Part shown: piece by piece, positions 61,874 to 64,000 of the stretch
Layout: the number at the start of each line of letters is the position of its first letter
How positions within the stretch are numbered: the first letter of the stretch is position 1
Source: Microbacterium memoriense
GTDB lineage: Bacteria; Actinomycetota; Actinomycetes; Actinomycetales; Microbacteriaceae
Assembly (NCBI RefSeq): GCF_025398275.1
Contig: NZ_JAODOR010000010.1
Location: 202,345-266,344 of the forward strand
Direction of reading: 5' to 3'
DNA length: 64,000 bases
Position numbers and translations under genes: made by a program
The notes under the pieces: model-generated
Told to the model about the DNA's origin: nothing
Seen by the model: the letters and a program-made list of their open reading frames with translations, nothing else
The model's database searches: none

Positions 61874-62818
61874 GTGGCTGACACGTCGGTCGATGTGCTG
61901 ATCATCGGCGGCGGCCCGGCGGGGCTTTCGGCCGCACTCAACCTCGCTCGCGCCCGGGCATCGGTCCTCGTGGTCGACACCGGACGACCCCGCAATGCCG
62001 CGACCCTGCGCTCGCACGGCTTCCTCACGCGCGACGGCATCTCGCCGATCGAGCTGCGCAAGCTCGCCCGTGCCGAACTCGAGGCGTACCCGAACGTGCA
62101 GGTTCTCGACCGCACGAACGTCACGACGCTCACGCCGGTGGATGCCGCGGACACCACGCGCTTCACCGCGACGCTGCAGTCAGCGCGCTCTCGGGAGCCG
62201 CGCGTGGTCTCCGCGCGCTCGGTGCTCATCGCGACAGGTCTGCGCGAGACGCTGCCGGCGGTCCCGAACCTGCGCGCCTTCTACGGTATGAGCCTGTTCA
62301 GCTGCGCCGCGTGCGACGCGTGGGAGCTGCGGGATCGTCCGCTCGCCCTGATCGGGGAGACACCCGACCTCCCTGCACGCGCGCGCCTCATCGCGCGCTG
62401 GACCGACGACCTCACTGTTTTCACGGACGGCGCCGATGTCGTCGACACCGTCGAAGAGGCCGAACTCGCGGCATCCGGAATCGTCGTCGAACGGCGCCGC
62501 ATCGCCGACCTCGATGGAGATCGCGGCCAGATCAGCGGCATCCGCCTCACGGACGGCACGCACATCGCCATCTCCGGCGGATTCGTGCGACCGCACTGGG
62601 AACCCGCCCTCGATTTCCTCATCGGGCTCGACGTCCACCGCGACAGCGATGGCCATCTCCTCGTCGACAGGTCCGGCCGGACCACGATCGCGGGGCTGTA
62701 CGGCGCGGGCGATGCCGTGGCTCCCGGGCCGCAACAGCTCATTGTCGCCGCCGGCCAAGGCGCGCGCGCGGCGGCGGTGCTCATCCACGACATCGTCGGC
62801 GTGAGCACCGCGCACTGA
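61874..62818 (+). CDS. Thioredoxin-reductase-like FAD oxidoreductase
   Basis: A 314-residue flavoprotein with FAD motif IIGGGPAGLSAALNLA, a redox-active pair Cys144-Ala-Ala-Cys147, and FAD-ribityl motif GLYGAGDAV. The NADPH domain lacks a clear GxGxxA loop (LALIGETPDLPAR), so the electron donor is unsure. As the last gene of the cys operon it may reduce a thioredoxin or thiol used by APS reductase. GTG 61874 is 36 bases after the Fpr stop. Confidence 0.82.
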   Translation: MADTSVDVLIIGGGPAGLSAALNLARARASVLVVDTGRPRNAATLRSHGFLTRDGISPIELRKLARAELEAYPNVQVLDRTNVTTLTPVDAADTTRFTATLQSARSREPRVVSARSVLIATGLRETLPAVPNLRAFYGMSLFSCAACDAWELRDRPLALIGETPDLPARARLIARWTDDLTVFTDGADVVDTVEEAELAASGIVVERRRIADLDGDRGQISGIRLTDGTHIAISGGFVRPHWEPALDFLIGLDVHRDSDGHLLVDRSGRTTIAGLYGAGDAVAPGPQQLIVAAGQGARAAAVLIHDIVGVSTAH

Positions 62819-62878
62819 GCAGCCGACACACGCGCACTCGCTCTATCCAGAGCCCACTCCCAGGGGCCAGACTCAAGA

Positions 62879-63331
62879 GTGACGAAAGGGATGCCCGTGA
62901 CCGACTTCAGATTCGGACCCGTTGAGCTCTACCTCGTGAGCCTCGACGGCGACCGCCCGGCGCCGGCCGTCGTCGATTCGCTCCATGAGCTGATCGCCTC
63001 GGGAGCTGTGCGCCTCCTCGACTTCGTGATCGTCCACAAGGACGAGGACGGTGCCGTCACCTCGATCGAAATCGAGGACCACGTCGAAGAGTACGGTTTC
63101 GAGGACATCGAGTTCGGCGCGATCGGCGTCACCGGCCAAGAGGACATCGAGGCCTTCGCCGAACTGATCGAGCCCGGACAGTCCGCCGCCGTCGTCGCGC
63201 TCGAGCTGGCCTGGGCTGCTCGCCTCGCGGCGAGCGTCGCCGCCTCGGGTGCCGAGGTTCTCAGCGTCGAGCGCATTCCCGCAGCCATCGTCAACGCCAT
63301 CGTCGAACTCGACGACACCGAAGGAGAGTAG
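62879..63331 (+). CDS. DUF6325-family protein
   Basis: A small acidic protein of unknown function (FGPVELYLVSLDGDRPAPAV, AIGVTGQEDIEAFAELIEPG, ELAWAARLAASVAASGAEVL). In actinobacteria the family is commonly encoded beside a SHOCT protein, as here. Starts at GTG 62879, ATG 62891 or GTG 62897 are possible; GAAAGG before the last favours a 144-residue product. Confidence 0.8.
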   Translation: MTKGMPVTDFRFGPVELYLVSLDGDRPAPAVVDSLHELIASGAVRLLDFVIVHKDEDGAVTSIEIEDHVEEYGFEDIEFGAIGVTGQEDIEAFAELIEPGQSAAVVALELAWAARLAASVAASGAEVLSVERIPAAIVNAIVELDDTEGE

Positions 63332-63335
63332 GCCC

Positions 63336-63674
63336 ATGAGAAGAGGAGGACGCCCCGGGTTGATCGGCCTCGCCGCTCGCACCGCCGTCATCACTGGCAC
63401 CGCCAACGCGATGGGCAACCGTGCCCACGCGCAGCGTCAAGCCGCAGACCAGCAGGCACAGTTCCAGGCCGCGCAGCAGCAGGCGCAGATCGATGCCGCC
63501 GCCGCTCAGGCCGTTGCCGCGCAGCAATACGTGGCCCCTGTCGCTGCTGCTGCGCCCGCACCGGCAGCGGGTGTCGACATCGTCGCCGAGCTGCAGAAGC
63601 TGGCCGCGCTGAAGGATGCCGGCATCCTCGACGACGCAGAATTCGCCGCGGCGAAGGCCAAGCTGCTCAGCTGA
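63336..63674 (+). CDS. SHOCT-domain protein
   Basis: A 112-residue protein: an N-terminal Gly/Arg segment, a Gln/Ala-rich low-complexity middle (about 35-75), and a C-terminal SHOCT domain (ELQKLAALKDAGILDDAEFA). It starts four bases after the DUF6325 stop with GGAG upstream. Its end overlaps the convergent transporter gene by eight bases. Confidence 0.87.
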   Translation: MRRGGRPGLIGLAARTAVITGTANAMGNRAHAQRQAADQQAQFQAAQQQAQIDAAAAQAVAAQQYVAPVAAAAPAPAAGVDIVAELQKLAALKDAGILDDAEFAAAKAKLLS

Positions 63675-64000
63675 TTCTCGGCGCGGGCGGACGCGCGTGG
63701 CCGTCGCCCGACAGCCAGCGCAACCACCATGCCTGCGGGTCACCTTCGAGCACGAGAGCGCGCACGAGAAGCGTCAGCGGGATCGACAAGATGGCCCCCA
63801 GCGGGCCGATGACGAACGTCCAGAAGATCACCGAGAAGAAGCTCAGCGTCAGGCTGAGGTCCACGGCGTCGCTGACGAATTTCGGTTGGATCATGACCTG
63901 GAGCGTGACGTTGACGACGCAGTAGACCGCGATGACGGCGAGCATGAGCGGCCATCCGCCGACGGCGAGGGCGAGCAACGCGGTGTGATGTCTCAGGACT
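63667..64000 (-). CDS. AI-2E-family (PerM/TqsA-like) transporter, C-terminal part
   Basis: The last 110 codons of a membrane protein that continues past base 64000. The end of the AI-2E/UPF0118 family is recognisable: VNVTLQVMIQPKFVSDAV, FFSVIFWTFVIGPLGAILS-type (WTFVIGPLGAILSIPLTLL) and a cytosolic tail. Substrate unknown. Frame stays open to the window edge. Confidence 0.85.
   Translation of the reverse strand, partial: VLRHHTALLALAVGGWPLMLAVIAVYCVVNVTLQVMIQPKFVSDAVDLSLTLSFFSVIFWTFVIGPLGAILSIPLTLLVRALVLEGDPQAWWLRWLSGDGHARPPAPRIS

Noticed and set aside
1..64000. Prophage, integrative element or genomic island
   Set aside because: No integrase, phage structural, conjugation or transposase genes; base composition and codon use look uniform.

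Overview
The window is high-GC, gene-dense DNA from an actinobacterium, most probably a Microbacteriaceae member close to Microbacterium. The evidence is the protein repertoire (FprA-type ferredoxin reductase, HemD-winged-helix regulator, clpB under a HAIR element, mycothiol-era oxidative genes such as ohrR/ohr), GTGA/ATGA gene overlaps, frequent GTG starts, and TANNNT -10 boxes placed 5-7 nt before start codons. It is chromosomal core and near-core DNA. I see no rRNA, tRNA, CRISPR array, prophage or insertion sequence.

Layout. 1-9.6 kb: start of glyS, a DUF4870 protein, a flotillin-like protein, a beta-helix-plus-membrane protein, menC-like enolase-superfamily gene, the ohrR-ohr peroxide operon with its operator, a cyclase-family protein, a GNAT protein, an MFS exporter and a decayed POT peptide transporter. 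9.6-22 kb: csbD-like gene, purU, a dead class A beta-lactamase-like protein coupled to an M13 peptidase, an HdeD-lipase fusion, MATE exporter, SpoU methyltransferase, mntH/mntR manganese pair with two palindromic boxes, SDR, and a HAD phosphatase overlapping two tiny membrane-protein genes. 22-34 kb: pyrE, pntAB transhydrogenase, xthA, a GT87-type membrane glycosyltransferase, a two-component system followed by an ABC exporter, VOC protein, rraA, nitroreductase.

34-38 kb holds the clearest specialised-metabolism locus: type III polyketide synthase, methyltransferase and FAD hydroxylase in overlapping frames, met tail-to-tail by a UbiA prenyltransferase. The first three match the order and content of the Streptomyces srsABC phenolic-lipid operon; the prenyltransferase is an addition.

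38-48 kb: N-domain-less ClpB, a formate/nitrite channel, and an assimilatory nitrite reductase operon (nirB-nirD-cysG-hemD/nnaR-sirB) that makes both the enzyme and its siroheme. 48-52 kb: GlxA-type AraC regulator, a 39-residue membrane protein, two GT4 glycosyltransferases, an unknown protein. 52-63 kb: a ten-gene assimilatory sulfate operon (sulfite reductase, APS reductase, cysD, cysN, a three-gene ABC importer, a second SUMT, ferredoxin-NADP reductase, a thioredoxin-reductase-like flavoprotein), preceded by four TGAC repeats at exact 10-bp spacing. The window ends with DUF6325 and SHOCT proteins and the 3' end of an AI-2E-family transporter.

Two themes run through the window. Nitrite and sulfite reduction each carry their own siroheme methyltransferase. 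Second, 23 promoters put a TANNNT -10 box 5-7 nt before the start codon, implying mostly leaderless mRNAs, and many intergenic gaps carry long hairpins that are too elaborate, or wrongly placed, to be simple terminators.
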